From: Pomphorhynchus laevis
Taxonomy: Eukaryota > Acanthocephala > Palaeacanthocephala > Echinorhynchida > Pomphorhynchidae
Assembly: GCA_012934845.2 (NCBI GenBank)
Contig: WNNJ02000253.1
Coordinates: 62,001 to 126,000, forward strand
Direction of reading: 5' to 3'
DNA length: 64,000 bases
How positions within the stretch are numbered: position 1 is the stretch's first letter; every line of letters starts with the position of its first letter. The notes under the pieces were generated by a model that did not search any database, had not been told where the DNA came from, and worked only from the letters and a program-made list of their open reading frames with translations. The position numbers and the translations under genes are program-made. Shown here one piece after another: positions 1-11,470 of this stretch.

Positions 1-45
1 ATTAAAGACAACACGAATATTTGTCTTGCATTAAATTATTTCTAG

Positions 46-3000
46 AACCAATTCAATCTCGATGTGCCATGGTCAGGTTTAGTAAGCCAAATGATGATCA
101 AATTAAAACACGACTAAAAGAAATCGCGGCTATAGAAAAAGTTAGCTACGTAGAAAATGGGCTGGACGCAGTGATATTTACATGCCAAGGTGACTTAAGA
201 CAGGTAAAATCATTGAATTAATTTATTTAAATGAGCATATTTATCTTTGCTTAGATAATATATTCAAATATGAAAAAATGATGTAAAACAATACATTTGT
301 GTACTTCGCACTGCACTTCATTTTTATAAAATATTAAAAAATAACAAATAAAATGTTGTTAAATAAAGAGATTTAATGTCATTAAATAACTAGTAACATA
401 CTAAAATAATAGTTCAATACTTGATTAGTTATTAAAATAACTAATCAAGTATTGCAAAGATAATTCGATAACGATAAGAAGATTTACTTGGCTGATAATA
501 TATAATTTTATATTAATATTTAAATAAATTAAAAAAATTAAATTTGATTAGCATTCTTACAGCACATATCTAAATTATGACGGTTGCTACAACAGTCTAT
601 CTTATTTACTTGTATATAATTATATAGTATTTTTAATTTAATAAAGAAAATTTATTTAATAATTATATTTGATAATTATATTGTATTATAAATTTAATTA
701 AACGAACTGTTTTTATAATAAATTATATAATTTATATAATTATATAAATGTGTGCTTAAAGTTGAAACAAGAGCAGCATAAGAAGTGAGTCCTTTACATA
801 AAGCCATGATAACGCGATAAAACGGACGTAAATTTTAATGTAATAATACGAAATAAATGATAAAATCAGAGTAAAATAAATTTCTCGAAATTTAAAATTC
901 TCTGTTCGAGTCAGAATGAAAATTAATTAAATAATATAGCTTTGCAATGTTACGTAAACTGTAAAAGTTAAAACGATAACAAAAGAAGTAAGTAATGGTA
1001 AATATATGTAAATTGATTAAAATATCCGGATTGATTAAATAATGCAATCATTCCATAAATGCTCATCATTTAATAATAAGATATTGAGGTCTAGGAAATA
1101 TACATTTTTCTATTTCTTCTGTTGCTCTAGTTACACTACGATTTCTAAATTTATTGAAATATTAATATAAAATTATATTATTTTGAATATTTCATTTGAA
1201 TCTTATTGAAAAATTGCTCTAATTTATTTAAAAATCTTTAATTCCGCTTTTGTTTGAAAACACGACAATAATGCCATCAACATCAATACATAAAAGCTTA
1301 ACTGTTGAAATGATTACAAAATAATAAATAAGAGCCTTACAGAAAACATATCAGATAATGGGTAATTTAAATTATCTTTTATTTTTAAAATACCTTTTCC
1401 TATGAAATTTGATAATCATTATAATCATCATAATCGCTTGACAGTGAACGAAAAGTTCTTCTAATTGCCAAACTAGCTCATTTTGCTAGTGCTAACGAAA
1501 TTTCTGTTCGTAGGTATGTTATCTTGTTTTATTGATTGTATTTTTGCTATATATTTTATGATTTTGTCTGATAGTTGGTTAATATTTCCAGTTGCATAAA
1601 GGAATAATGGAATAAACTGTGATGATTTAAACAGAGACACACTCGGCATTTTTGCTCTTTAAGGATTTTTATTACCACATATGCGCGTACACTACGTGCA
1701 TAAAAACGTCCATAAACGTTCGCTCCGTCACTGCACCATAAAGTCCCCTACATTCGATATCAAGTCTTGTGTCTATTTACTTTGATTTCGATGAGTTATA
1801 GAATGCGAAACTATCCAATACTGGTGATAATTGAGGTTCAATTACTACATCATTACTACATATTGTTTGCAGAGTAGAATCAATGATATATTGTATTATC
1901 TTATTTTGAATTTATGGGCACTCCGCCTGATTGACAAGATAAAAAATGTGTAACGCTAGCGTTTTTATTGCAAATATATTTCGGTGATGCTTTTTCGGTT
2001 TCTATTCGTATCTCACATACGTATTGGAATTGTAGTATTCTTAAAGTACGTAGTAGTAAAATGGACAATTAATTCATTTTCTTTGTACTTTTCTATTCGT
2101 ATGTCACATACATATTGGAATTGTAGTATTCTTAAAGTCCGTAGTAGTAGAATGGACAACCCACAGCTTAACCATAATGATACACCTCACCCATTTGTAA
2201 TTTGATTAATTCATTTCCTTTGTACTTCATTCAAATGTTCCATTATCTCGTTCCCTTCATCTCGTTTGTTCGACCATGCTTATCATGCCAAATCTGTCAA
2301 TTGTGACATTCACTATAATCGAATACATATGTTATTTTCTGTGAATATCTATATTCGCCTGACGCATTTCCGCTTGGCTTTCATATCCCTAATTCACAGT
2401 ATTTTATGGGGTAATAGTAATATCATAGTCAATTGGTCGTCAATATTAGTGTTTCTGGTTATCGCTGATAATATTCGCGATGAAATTGCTGTATATTACA
2501 GTTGAACCCAATCAGGTTAGATTGGGCAGGTACGTTTTAAATGAGTCCATTGAAATTGTAAGCATTTCGTTAGAATTGTATTTGGATCTATTAATTGATT
2601 GTGGATCTATTTCAGCTATATCTGTAAGGGTGTATATTTGCCATATATATAAACGTTGCATGTATTCCGAACGCTTCTTTCGATATACCCTGATTATCTA
2701 ATGTGATTTCCGAGTTACCTTAATTCCTTCTGCCCGTATCTGAACAATCCTTAATTTCTAGCGATCCTTAAATAATTATAGTGATTTTATCAGAATTCTT
2801 AAATTCTAGTGTTCCGATCATGTGTATTAATAGATGGACGAGAAGTTTGCACTTTGGATGATATCTTTACAAAGTTGGACAATATCGTCATATGCGCTTA
2901 CACATACACCATCGTCATCATATCAATTATGACTTATGTTTACATTTCAGTTATCTAATCAGGGACATTGATGATTCTGCATCAATGTAGATTGCCATAA

Positions 3001-3712
3001 ACAATAGATCGCCCTGAGAAAACCCTTCTCCCGATTTTAAGATATCACTTTGTTAGAAAAATAATAATTTTTAAATTATTCAATATAATTTATCGCTAAC
3101 AAATATATTTTATTATAATAGCATGACAAAAATAATATATTTCATGGCAATTCAAATGATAATTCATTTGTGGTTAAATAATTTGATTTATTGTACTTTT
3201 GATATAACAAATTTACAACGCATTATTGTAAGACTTTTATAATAAAATATGTAGAGTATAATCTCTACCTGTTCGAATTCGATTTTAGGCTGTTAACAAT
3301 TTACAATCAACATGGACAGGATATGGCCATGTAGATGGCGAAACCGTTTTCAAGGTAATTTTATTACACTTAATTGAGTTAGCATATTATATGTTTGAAG
3401 GTTTGTGATGAGCCACATCCTCTAATGGTTCGTGAAATGATTAAATCATGTCTGCAGCGAGATATAGATAATGCGTATTCTGTTCTTTTGCACCTCTGGT
3501 CAGCTGGATATTCTTGTGAAGATATTCTATCAACAATTTATCGTGTGACTAGCAGATATGCAGCAGAATCTTCTGAGCCTCCAATGAGCGAGCTTACTCG
3601 AATTGAATATCTCAAAAATATAGGATTAGTGCATGTTCGCGTGACTCATGGTCTTTCAACTTTGCTGCAAATGTCCGGATTGTTATCCGGATTCTGTAAA
3701 AATCAGATGTGA
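46..3712 (+). CDS. RFC2: Replication factor C subunit 2 (clamp loader small subunit), 3' part, three exons
   Basis: Exons are 46-203 (enters in phase 1), 3289-3354 and 3401-3712 (stop TGA 3710-3712), all with GT-AG borders and matching phases. The product is a small AAA+ subunit of the clamp loader that opens PCNA at primer-template junctions in the nucleus. The first exon carries the EPIQSRCA stretch typical of RFC2, followed by the helical lid (DDQIKTRLKEIA, then VIFTCQGDLRQ). The second continues with AVNNLQSTW and ends TVFK. The third begins VCDEPHP and holds the C-terminal collar helices (SAGYSCEDILSTIYRV, then LLQMSGLL). The N-terminal ATPase part lies upstream of the window. The first intron is about 3.1 kb and repeat-bearing; the second is only 46 nt. 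Family assignment is by recognised motif order. Confidence 0.94.
415..454. repeat. 40-nt near-perfect palindrome, 2-nt loop
   Basis: The arms 415-433 and 436-454 are exact reverse complements (19 bp) around a 2-nt AA centre. It lies in the large RFC2 intron. No gene or transposon end is visible around it. Confidence 0.8.
2000..2215. repeat. Direct duplication of about 91 bp in the RFC2 intron
   Basis: The block 2000-2069 (TTCTATTCGTATCTCACATA onward) recurs at 2091-2159 with a few substitutions. The short tail after the first copy (AATTCATTTTCTTTGTACTT) recurs near 2205-2228, after about 50 bp of extra sequence. The open frames across 1984-2701 follow these repeats and match nothing I know. 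The rest of this intron (204-1990, 2700-3288) shows only AT-rich sequence. Confidence 0.6.
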
Positions 3713-5171
3713 AATGTGTAGATGTTTTGTGCATTTTTATTTTAAAATAAATAATTCGTTTAGTTTTAGATTTAAATATTTTAAATATTTTAGTTTGAAT
3801 ATTTCTTCAAAATATTTTAATATAATATTTATATATAATATATATTATATTTTATATGAACATAACAAAATACAAATAATTCGTTGAGTACGATATATTT
3901 ATGTACGATATATGTTAGAGTATTTTCTGAGTATTTTATCTTCAAAATTTTTAATAATTAATATTTTTATATATTCTTCATAATATTTTTTATTAATTAT
4001 CAATAGACTTAATTTCATGTGTTGGCTCCGTCCTAACTGATCTTCTTACGGTAGCTACATTCACAAAGTGTCGTAAGTGAGAGCACTACTGTATCGACCG
4101 ACGCTAATTTGTTCTTTACACGCTGACGTAATTTCTGAACAGCAAAGGGTCATTAATGTATTTGTTTCAATGGCTATCCAGAATGGGCAATTAGAAGAAC
4201 CTTTTGACTCTCAGGTTTGATAAGAAGCGGAAACAGACTGGGAGTCACAGTTCAACTGGGCGTCACAATTGAAACCGTCTTCATCGTGGTCTCGCTGCAT
4301 ATACAGATCTAGTTGATGTGCGCATATTTCACAAAAGGCATGCTAATTTAGCTGGTTTGTTTAAACGAAAGCCCAATGTGGATAATTATACCGTTTACAA
4401 GATTTAATTATGACGTTTGCGAACAGTTATACGTCTCGAAAACTTTGTATGTGTATAAAACAACAAAAATGTTGTTTAAGTAGAGGAGACATGAGTTCAG
4501 ATATACGTAATCATGTTATGGATACTAATCCACGATATCAATTGGGACATTGTTGAAAATCTGTTATGAAAACGACTCATCGATGGGAGTCAATAAAGAA
4601 GCAATCGGTATTGCTAACCATACTAACCCAATGTTTGAAAATAAGTCGAACTGGCAGCTAAAACTTGTAATAACTGGCCATATTACAAAAAATTGTTCTT
4701 TGTAATAAGCACTGACGTCACAGGATAATATAACATATTATATTTCTTTCGTAGTCGCTGGTACAAATAGTAGTATTTTTTGTTTTTACTGTTTGCTTGA
4801 AAAAGACACAGTGTGTTGAAAGCTTGCAATAATAAAGAAAACTGCCTATAAAACCATCATTAAGCAATACGAAGAAAGACGAATTCAAGTCTACAAAATA
4901 GAATAATATTAAAACCATAATTAACTGATATTAATTATAAGTATAATTGAAAAAATTATAAGTTAAATTAAAATTGTGAAGAGACCTTCAACGTTGTAGA
5001 TAAGAAGTCGAAAAGATGACATGAACAATAAGAGGTAATAAGAGTTTTTGAGTAAGCGGTTGCATCTGAAACAATTTGTGATTTGTTGGTTTGTGATCTG
5101 ATTTGAAGTTGAAGTCGAATAATAGGGATTATTTGACTAGACGAGATTAGCAAATTGAGGAAATTGGATTA
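3713..5171. other. RFC2 3' flank and AT-rich spacer, no gene recognised
   Basis: The first 300 bp are very AT-rich and probably include the RFC2 3' UTR. Between about 4030 and 4700 the composition is less AT-rich, as in old inserted DNA, but no frame stays open for long on either strand and I recognise no domain. Confidence 0.5.
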
Positions 5172-5558
5172 GTGGAAGTAGAAGGAGACGATATCGATGA
5201 TTGGGACGTAGCCGATGATAAAGACAAATCATATACTTATGGTACAAGATATGCAAAATTGGATTTAAAATCTCCAGCTATATTCAAATATGTAAAGGAG
5301 TTCATTTTAAAAAGTTCATTCTCAAAAACTAGAGATTTTAAGTGTTTATGTAAGATACTGGAGTACGATGACTTTCTCTTAGCACACAAGGAATGCAAAC
5401 TCGGAGTAGCCTTGATCATCCTATCATCCAGTCAAAATGACAAAAGTATTCACAGAAGCCAAGAGGAAATATGCAATCAAAGAACCTCCCACAACCTCTC
5501 CCGCGGAACTCGGTCGAACGCATTCTCCAAATCTACAAAACCCATGCAAACCAGCTGA
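5172..5558 (+). CDS. Unrecognised open frame, 128 codons, doubtful
   Basis: The first 75 or so residues are acidic then lysine-rich (start MEVEGDDIDDWDVADDKDK) and resemble no family I know. The last third overlaps, on the opposite strand, an eroded reverse transcriptase fragment, so at least that part is an antisense shadow. The start and any splicing are unsupported. It may be an exon of a host gene, a gene remnant or chance. Confidence 0.2.
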   Translation: MEVEGDDIDDWDVADDKDKSYTYGTRYAKLDLKSPAIFKYVKEFILKSSFSKTRDFKCLCKILEYDDFLLAHKECKLGVALIILSSSQNDKSIHRSQEEICNQRTSHNLSRGTRSNAFSKSTKPMQTS

Positions 5559-5920
5559 GCAAACTCTCAATACCGTTCAAGGATAGTTGAGAGAGTAAAT
5601 AGCTGATCCGTAGTTCAACGACCTGGACGAAAGCCGCATTGTTTCTCTTGCATCTATCCCTTAACTATAGGTCGTATCCTTAAATCAAGAATCCTAGCAA
5701 ATAGCTTACCACTTTGTCCCCCATAATTGGAACACACTCTTCGATCACCTTTCTTAAAGATCGGTACCACTACCCCAGTTGACAACTCACTAGGAACCTT
5801 GCCCGACTTCAATGCAACAATGAAGATCCGTGCTAGCCACTTCATGCTAACAACGTGGAGAGCCTTTAAAGCTTTAGGTCGAATCTCGTCTAACGAACCC
5901 GATGTCTGAATTTTTGTACC
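5450..5920 (-). pseudogene. Eroded non-LTR reverse transcriptase fragment
   Basis: Read on the minus strand, the fragment shows palm/finger blocks of a LINE reverse transcriptase in order: SGSLDEIRPKALKAL, GVVVPIFKKGDRRVCSNY, then QEKQCGFRPGR and CMGFVDLENAFDRVPRERLW. Stops sit between the blocks and the catalytic FADD region is missing, so it is dead and truncated at both ends. The motif wording differs from the L2-like LINEs at the right of the window, so this is another family. Confidence 0.8.
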
Positions 5921-7846
5921 TCAAAATGTCGTCATTATTTAGTTTGCGTCCTCTACGAAATTTAATGATCTTACTTTGATGTCTGAATATGCGTATCGTC
6001 TCAAACATGAGTTGGGAGATCAGGTATATAGGGAAATAACATAAATGACATTGTATCGCCTTTCGAAACTTTTCTATACTGTATTATTTAGCCTGATATT
6101 TGAGGACCGTTTGCTATTCCAACATAGTTTTTTATAGTATATCATACAATAACTAGAAATGATCTCTTTACTACGTGAACATATGAAAGTTTTTTTAAAA
6201 CTTAAAAATGCTCCAAAAACCTTTTTGTGGACCATACCAAGGATATAAGATATTTCAACATACGGATACTAAGATTTATAATATTAATGTCACTATATAA
6301 TATAATCGATGGACTAATATACTTGTCCATCGATACTTGTCAAGTGTTGCATATCAACAGATGCTCCTAATAAATCTAAGCTTAATATTAACTTCAGTTA
6401 ACGGAAAAGATGCTAAAAATACAAATTCTAAAAGTATTTAAAATGATCTGTAAATAAGGTTTGTGGATAATACAATATTCTTCTTATTCTTTAGCCTTTG
6501 TCCCACTTTAAGGCGGGGTCAGCTCTGTGGTTTATACAATGAATATTGAAATATAATTCCAAGTATCGTAACCATTTTTTTATAATAAATGAAATAAAAT
6601 ATTTTTAATTAAATGTTAAATTAAAAATTCTTAAATTAGAAAAAGTAAATAATTTTATCTTATCGAATATTTATTATTTTAAAATATATTTTTATTTTTA
6701 AATAAATGATTACGAACTTAATATAAAATCACCTTCACATTGCGAGCTGATATACATGTTCACATAATCTCACAGTAATATTTCAATATTAATGAATAAG
6801 TACTCTGTGTGTTTCTTGAAGAAGAAAAAACTGAAAATTTAAGATGCATAAAATTGTTCACAAATTAATTAGCTTTCTTCATTCAAAGCTTGCATAAATT
6901 CCTCTAAATGATGCTGAATCGATCGTACTTTAACTAAATAAATACATTTTGTACACTTAAGTAAGACAGTGCACGCTTACTTAATCTCTCAGCAAGATCT
7001 ACTCTTCGTCCAACTATATTTTCCTTTTTAAATTGCTCATCATTTGACAAATCATCCAGCACATCTCTTAGAATTCTCTCAAGTCGACGAGCTTAAATTT
7101 AAATTTTAATTCGTAATTTGCATCGTATAAGGGTTTTGTCAAGTAATTAACTGCTAGCTAATAAAATCTATAATAAGTTTTTTATATAAATGAAAATATA
7201 ATTATAATTTATTAATTAGTTCATTAGTTAATTAATTAATTAGCTAATTAGTTAATCTAATTATAAATTAGATTAACTTTTAATTAAATACAACTATAGA
7301 TAAATAAAACTATATTTTTATTTACAAAATTAACTTAAAAATTAAAATTAAATATATAAATTATATATTTTAATGTATAAATTAAATTAGCTTTATATTT
7401 TAATTTTATATTATAAAATTTGAACTCATAGGATTATTTATGAGAATTACTCCAACAAATAAGTTATCATAATTACCTTATTCTGAAGGAATATGACTAT
7501 TTAAATCAAACTGGTGATTTGTGGATCCGTTTTAGATTAGTAACTTAATGATATCATGTATGGTGTTGTTTAAACTGCATAGACAAACAGATTCCAGATT
7601 ATTTTATAGCATCGTAAAATTTTAAATATATAGCCAAATATAATATAATTTTAAATATATAGGTTAAGACAAATGATTTATTTATATATCTTGAATTCGT
7701 TTTTGTTTTAATAATTATTTCAATAATCAATATTGAAATAATAGAATGGATATTTTGTAAAAAATCGTAATTGATTTAAAATTCAATATTCTAACTGCTA
7801 TTTTCGTCTTTTAATTTTGTAATTAAAAATAAAGGAATAATAACAC
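5921..7846. other. AT-rich spacer, one possible LINE 3' end
   Basis: There is no gene in this stretch. Around 6478-6535 a GC-richer string (TTAGCCTTTGTCCCACTTTA, then GGCGGGGTCAGC) after a TTC-rich run looks like the 3' end of an RTE-type LINE seen in many animals; that link is a memory-based guess. A compact inverted repeat with 9-bp arms lies near 6306-6335. Confidence 0.4.
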
Positions 7847-8175
7847 TAGATAATCAAATTTTATTAGAGGAAATACGTCATTAGCATGTATTTGGCTCCC
7901 TGTCATGTTGGGTCGATGAATAGTGACCGAAACCCGATAGCATATCAGTTTATCCTGATGACCTACATTCATTATTTAAATACTAATATTTCTTACTTCG
8001 TAGTCAATTTGTTTAAATTGATTTTAATTTTAAATTTTAATAATAAATTTTATCATTATAAAAATATTAATTGTATAAAATTTTATATAATTATTTATTA
8101 TTTATAATTATTTATCATTATTTTTAATTTATAAAAAATATAGAATACGTAGACTCGGTTATCTGATCTGATTTA
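7847..8175 (+). repeat. MITE family R1, copy 1
   Basis: This is one of at least five copies of a family of about 330 bp. Shared blocks in order: TAGATAATCAAAT, GAGGAAATACGTCATTAGCA, GGTCGA.GAATAG, CCGAAACC.GATAGCATA, CAGTT.ATCCTGATGACCT, an AT-rich stretch, then TACGTAGACTC.GTTA and CTGATCTGATC. The best copies have imperfect inverted ends (about 13 bp) next to TA, as in non-autonomous Tc1/mariner-type elements. There is no coding capacity. Confidence 0.75.
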
Positions 8176-8688
8176 TTTGCTAGCTGACAATATTAAAGGA
8201 TATTGTTGATCTCAGCATTTCACTAAAAACAACATTTTATATTAAAGATTCACAAATTAAAGATTTATTTAAATAATAAATAACATATACGGAAGGAACA
8301 ATTTTAAGTTATCCCTTCCGTATTATCACAACTTCCTGTATTTAATGATCAATTCCATCATTAAATACATTTGATGTAATTGTCAAGTGAAATACTTATT
8401 GAATTAGCATTTACCTTCAATGCTTGAAATTTGCAATCTCAAAGCGTTTGCTGTCGTTTCCAGAATTCTGTTAACTCTCCAGAAAAACTCGACTTCCTTG
8501 CAATCTAACTGATACAAAATCTTAACTTAATATACGTATGAAAATACACCTTTCAGCGTACTAAGAAAATACACTCAAAATAAGCATAATAAGCTCTAGA
8601 TGCACAAATCAGTTTAATGTAAAGTCCGCACTTTGAATGAATTTTTATAATTGAATAATTTCATTAATTTTCGCTTACAGAGTATTTC

Positions 8689-8942
8689 ATTATTATAGAC
8701 CCCTATTTGCATTATTATAGACCCCTATTTGCATTATTATAGACCCCTATTTGCATTATTATAGACCCCTATTTGCATTATTATAGACCCCTATTTGCAT
8801 TATTATAGACCCCTATTTGCATTATTATAGAACCCTTTTTGCATTATTATGGACCCCTATTTGCATTATTATAGACCCCTTTTTGCATTATTATAGACCC
8901 CTATTTGCATTATTATAGACCCCTATTTGCATTATTATAGAC
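8689..8942. repeat. Left array, 12 tandem 22-bp units inside the transposon end
   Basis: Unit starts fall at 8689, 8711, 8733 and so on to 8931, each beginning ATTATTATAGACCCC with tail TATTTGC. The seventh and eighth units carry single-base variants. The array sits inside the terminal inverted repeat; repeated transposase binding sites are the likely role, by inference. Confidence 0.95.
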
Positions 8943-8993
8943 CCCTCCTTCAGGTTGCTTTGGTTTATATTTAAATAAAAATTTTACCCAAGA

Positions 8994-9239
8994 ATGAATA
9001 CTCAAAATTCAGAAACCAGCAGAGAACATGAAGAAGAAACACGTAAAAAGAGACAAGTGATTACCAGAAACATTATAGAATGTTTTCTCAATCAGCAGGG
9101 AAAGGACTTAACCTTTAAGGACATGTCTTCTATATTAAACCTATCAAAAAGTACAGTAAAAAGGTTATATAAGAAATATCTCAATGGGGATTTTGTTGAT
9201 TTAACAAATTTTAAAACTGCTGGAGAAAAAAAACAGTGA
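8994..9239 (+). CDS. Transposase N-terminal part (helix-turn-helix DNA binding)
   Basis: The 81 codons contain a homeodomain-like helix-turn-helix (VITRNIIECFLNQQGKDLTF then MSSILNLSKSTVKRLYKKY), as found at the front of Tc1/mariner and IS630 transposases, where it binds the terminal inverted repeats. The start is the first ATG after the left inverted repeat. The frame closes just after a run of eight A at 9226-9233, and the catalytic part follows in another frame. One intact transposase split by a single-base indel in that run is the simplest reading; programmed frameshifting is possible but not shown. Confidence 0.8.
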   Translation: MNTQNSETSREHEEETRKKRQVITRNIIECFLNQQGKDLTFKDMSSILNLSKSTVKRLYKKYLNGDFVDLTNFKTAGEKKQ

Positions 9240-10045
9240 ACTTGAAAAATTTGTCGTTTGAGAAAAGCATTTTATCTACAGAGATAGCTTCTAACCCATA
9301 CGCAAGTCTAAAAACACTGCCATCTACTCTTTCTTCATACAATGCTTTAGGTTCCTATTCCATTTCAACCGTCTCAAGAATCATAAAGAAAATGAATTAC
9401 ACAAGGAAGACGCTGACCTTGGTTCCGATAAATAGAAACAGTAACATCAACAAAACAACAAGGGCCCAATATGGAACAACTATCAATACGATTGCCGATG
9501 ACAGATTGATTTTTCTTGACGAATCTGGGTTTAATCTACATTTGCATCAGAAAATGGGGTATTCGCCAAAAAATACGAAGTGTTTTATTAATGTCCCAAA
9601 TTCGAAAGGTGTAAATGTTTCACTGCTGTGTGCTATAACAACTTCTGGTGTTTTCGCACATAAAACCAAAATCGGAAGTTTTAAATCTATTGATATTATA
9701 GAATTCATTTCTTCAAAGTTTCCACCGTTAGAAAGCAACAACAGGAAATATGTAATAATGGACAACGCATCCATACACAAGACAGCCGAGGTTCGCGAAG
9801 CGTTTAACATGAAAAACTACATACTTATGTTCTTATCTCCGTACTCTCCTCAGCTCAATCCTATTGAGGAATTCTTTGCATGTCTAAAAGCAAGAGTCAA
9901 ACAACGACCCGCATCTACCAATCCTCAAATGCTTATTGGTGTAATTAATGACATAGTTACAAATGATAACTTCATAATGACTGGATACTTTGAACATATG
10001 AGAAGATGGGTTTTACAAGCAATTGTACATGCTGATTTTATTTAA
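9236..10045 (+). CDS. Transposase catalytic part, DD34E of the IS630/Tc1/mariner group
   Basis: The RNase H-like fold carries the acidic triad: first D in RLIFLDESGF, second D in YVIMDNASIH, and E in SPQLNPIEEFF with 34 residues between the second D and the E. The enzyme would cut at the TA-flanked ends and paste elsewhere. The first methionine in this frame is well inside the domain, so translation must come from the upstream frame. Apart from the shift in the A run the 269-codon frame is open to its stop near the right inverted repeat, so the copy is young. Confidence 0.88.
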   Translation: MNLKNLSFEKSILSTEIASNPYASLKTLPSTLSSYNALGSYSISTVSRIIKKMNYTRKTLTLVPINRNSNINKTTRAQYGTTINTIADDRLIFLDESGFNLHLHQKMGYSPKNTKCFINVPNSKGVNVSLLCAITTSGVFAHKTKIGSFKSIDIIEFISSKFPPLESNNRKYVIMDNASIHKTAEVREAFNMKNYILMFLSPYSPQLNPIEEFFACLKARVKQRPASTNPQMLIGVINDIVTNDNFIMTGYFEHMRRWVLQAIVHADFI

Positions 10046-10109
10046 ATTAAATACCTTTTTATATTTTTAGTTTTAAAATTATATTATGGTTATTCGTAAA
10101 AAATAACAT

Positions 10110-10332
10110 GAACCAAAGCAACCTGAAGGAGGAGTCTATAATAATGCAAATAGGGGTCTATAATAATGCAAATAGGGGTCTATAATAATGCAAAAAGGGG
10201 TCTATAATAATGCAAATAGGGGTCCATAATAATGCAAAAAGGGTTCTATAATAATGCACATAGGGGTCTATAATAATGCAAAATGGGGTCTATAATAATG
10301 CAAAAAGGGGTCTATAATAATGAAATACTCTG
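10110..10332. repeat. Right terminal inverted repeat with 9 tandem 22-bp units
   Basis: From 10134 the units read GGGGTCTATAATAATGCAAA in reverse orientation to the left array. Units five to seven carry variants. The inner border AACCAAAGCAACCTGAA mirrors the left element border, and the outer tip ends CTCTG before TA. Confidence 0.93.
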
Positions 10333-10611
10333 TATAATAAAAACAATGCAGTCGTTTTAAATAAACATTGTATTTTATATTGTAATATATTGTATTTATC
10401 TATTTTTAAATCACAAAGAATTATAAATGCAGATTATTAATTTTGGCGTGTAACGTATGACTCTAAAAATGCTGTAAATTTCGTGGGTTGTTTTATTTTC
10501 GAAATCAATAAAAGTAATTAAACATTTATACTTTCGGATCAATAAAACAACAAGTTAATTATAAATTAACTTCTTCTGTATCCTATCGAATTTTCCCGAT
10601 TTATTCTTCAT

Positions 10612-10858
10612 CTATCACAACCTGATAGCATAGTAGTTCATCCTGCTGAACTACTAATCCTTATTCTGATACAATGTATGCTGTTTATTAGTAAATTCAT
10701 AAAATTGACTTTTATTTTAAATTTCAATTTTTAATTTTAACTTGAAATAATTTATATAATTTAAATATAATAAATCACAATCATAATTAAAATCGTATTA
10801 TTTTTAATTTATAAATAATTTAATATACGTAGACTCAGTTACCTGATCTGATCATCTA
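10612..10858 (+). repeat. MITE family R1, copy 2 (5' truncated)
   Basis: It begins at the ACCTGATAGCATAG block and runs to the inverted end CTGATCTGATCATCTA. It follows the transposon after about 280 bp of AT-rich DNA. Confidence 0.7.
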
Positions 10859-10963
10859 AATAAAGTTTGATCATCTAAAAAGTTTAAATAAATTTAAATT
10901 CTTAAGTGAAAAACTTTTATGGATGGATAATAAATAATATAATTTGTATTAGAATAAGATACA

Positions 10964-11470
10964 TTAGATAATCAAATGCCACAAAATAAATACGTTATTA
11001 GCATGCTTTGGCCTCACTACTGTGTTAGGTCGAGTAATAAGGGGTCGAAATCTGATATGATAGCAGTTACTCCTGATGACCTTTAATTCTTATTATTTTA
11101 CAATGTGTTATTTAATAGTAAATTCATAAAAATATTCTATACCCACAATCAACTCCACATTGTTATGTACACAACATGGAATTTATTATTTTTATACAGT
11201 TTATGTTTTTAAATTTCGGTTGAGGAATAGAGGCCCAAGCCTTATAGCATAGCAGTTCCTCCTGATGACGTTTAATCCTTATTCTAATACATAGTATGTT
11301 ATATATTAGTCAATTCATAAAAATACTTTTATTTTAAATTTAAATTTTAAATTTTAACTTGATATAAATTATACAAAATCTTACTTATAAATTAAGATTA
11401 TAAATAATCTTAATTATTTATAATCTTAATTATTTTATACGTAGACTCAGTTATTTGATCTAATCATCTA
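10964..11470 (+). repeat. MITE family R1, copies 3 and 4, broken or overlapping
   Basis: The 5' half (10964-11137) starts TTAGATAATCAAAT and reaches the TTCATAAAAATATTC region. After about 80 unrelated bases a second partial copy starts at the GAGGAATAGAGGCCCAAG block and ends TTTGATCTAATCATCTA at 11470. These could be two truncated copies or one copy with a duplication. Confidence 0.65.

Larger units (their letters stand above)
8678..10332 (+). mobile_element. Tc1/mariner-type DNA transposon with tandem-array terminal inverted repeats
   Basis: The 1655-bp element is flanked by TA (8676-8677 and 10333-10334). It starts CAGAGTATTTC and ends with the reverse complement GAAATACTCTG. The left inverted repeat (8678-8966, 289 bp) and right one (10110-10332, 223 bp) match from outer tip to inner border (TTCAGGTTGCTTTGGTT). 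They differ by 66 bp, exactly three 22-bp units, because their middles are tandem arrays of 12 and 9 units. A transposase of the IS630/Tc1/mariner group lies between them in two overlapping frames. Confidence 0.93.

Noticed and set aside
1984-2701. Open frames in the large RFC2 intron
   Set aside because: They follow a direct repeat, match no known domain, and lie between phase-matched RFC2 exons.
7950-7980. CTGATGA next to GAAAC in the R1 MITE, like a permuted hammerhead
   Set aside because: The order GAAAC...CTGATGA would need stem II to pair the bases before GAAA with those after CTGATGA; they do not pair in any copy, and stem III is not conserved.
8689-10332. Regular 22-bp arrays considered as a CRISPR-like array
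   Set aside because: There are no spacers, the units are contiguous, and both arrays lie inside the inverted repeats of a transposon in a eukaryotic genome.
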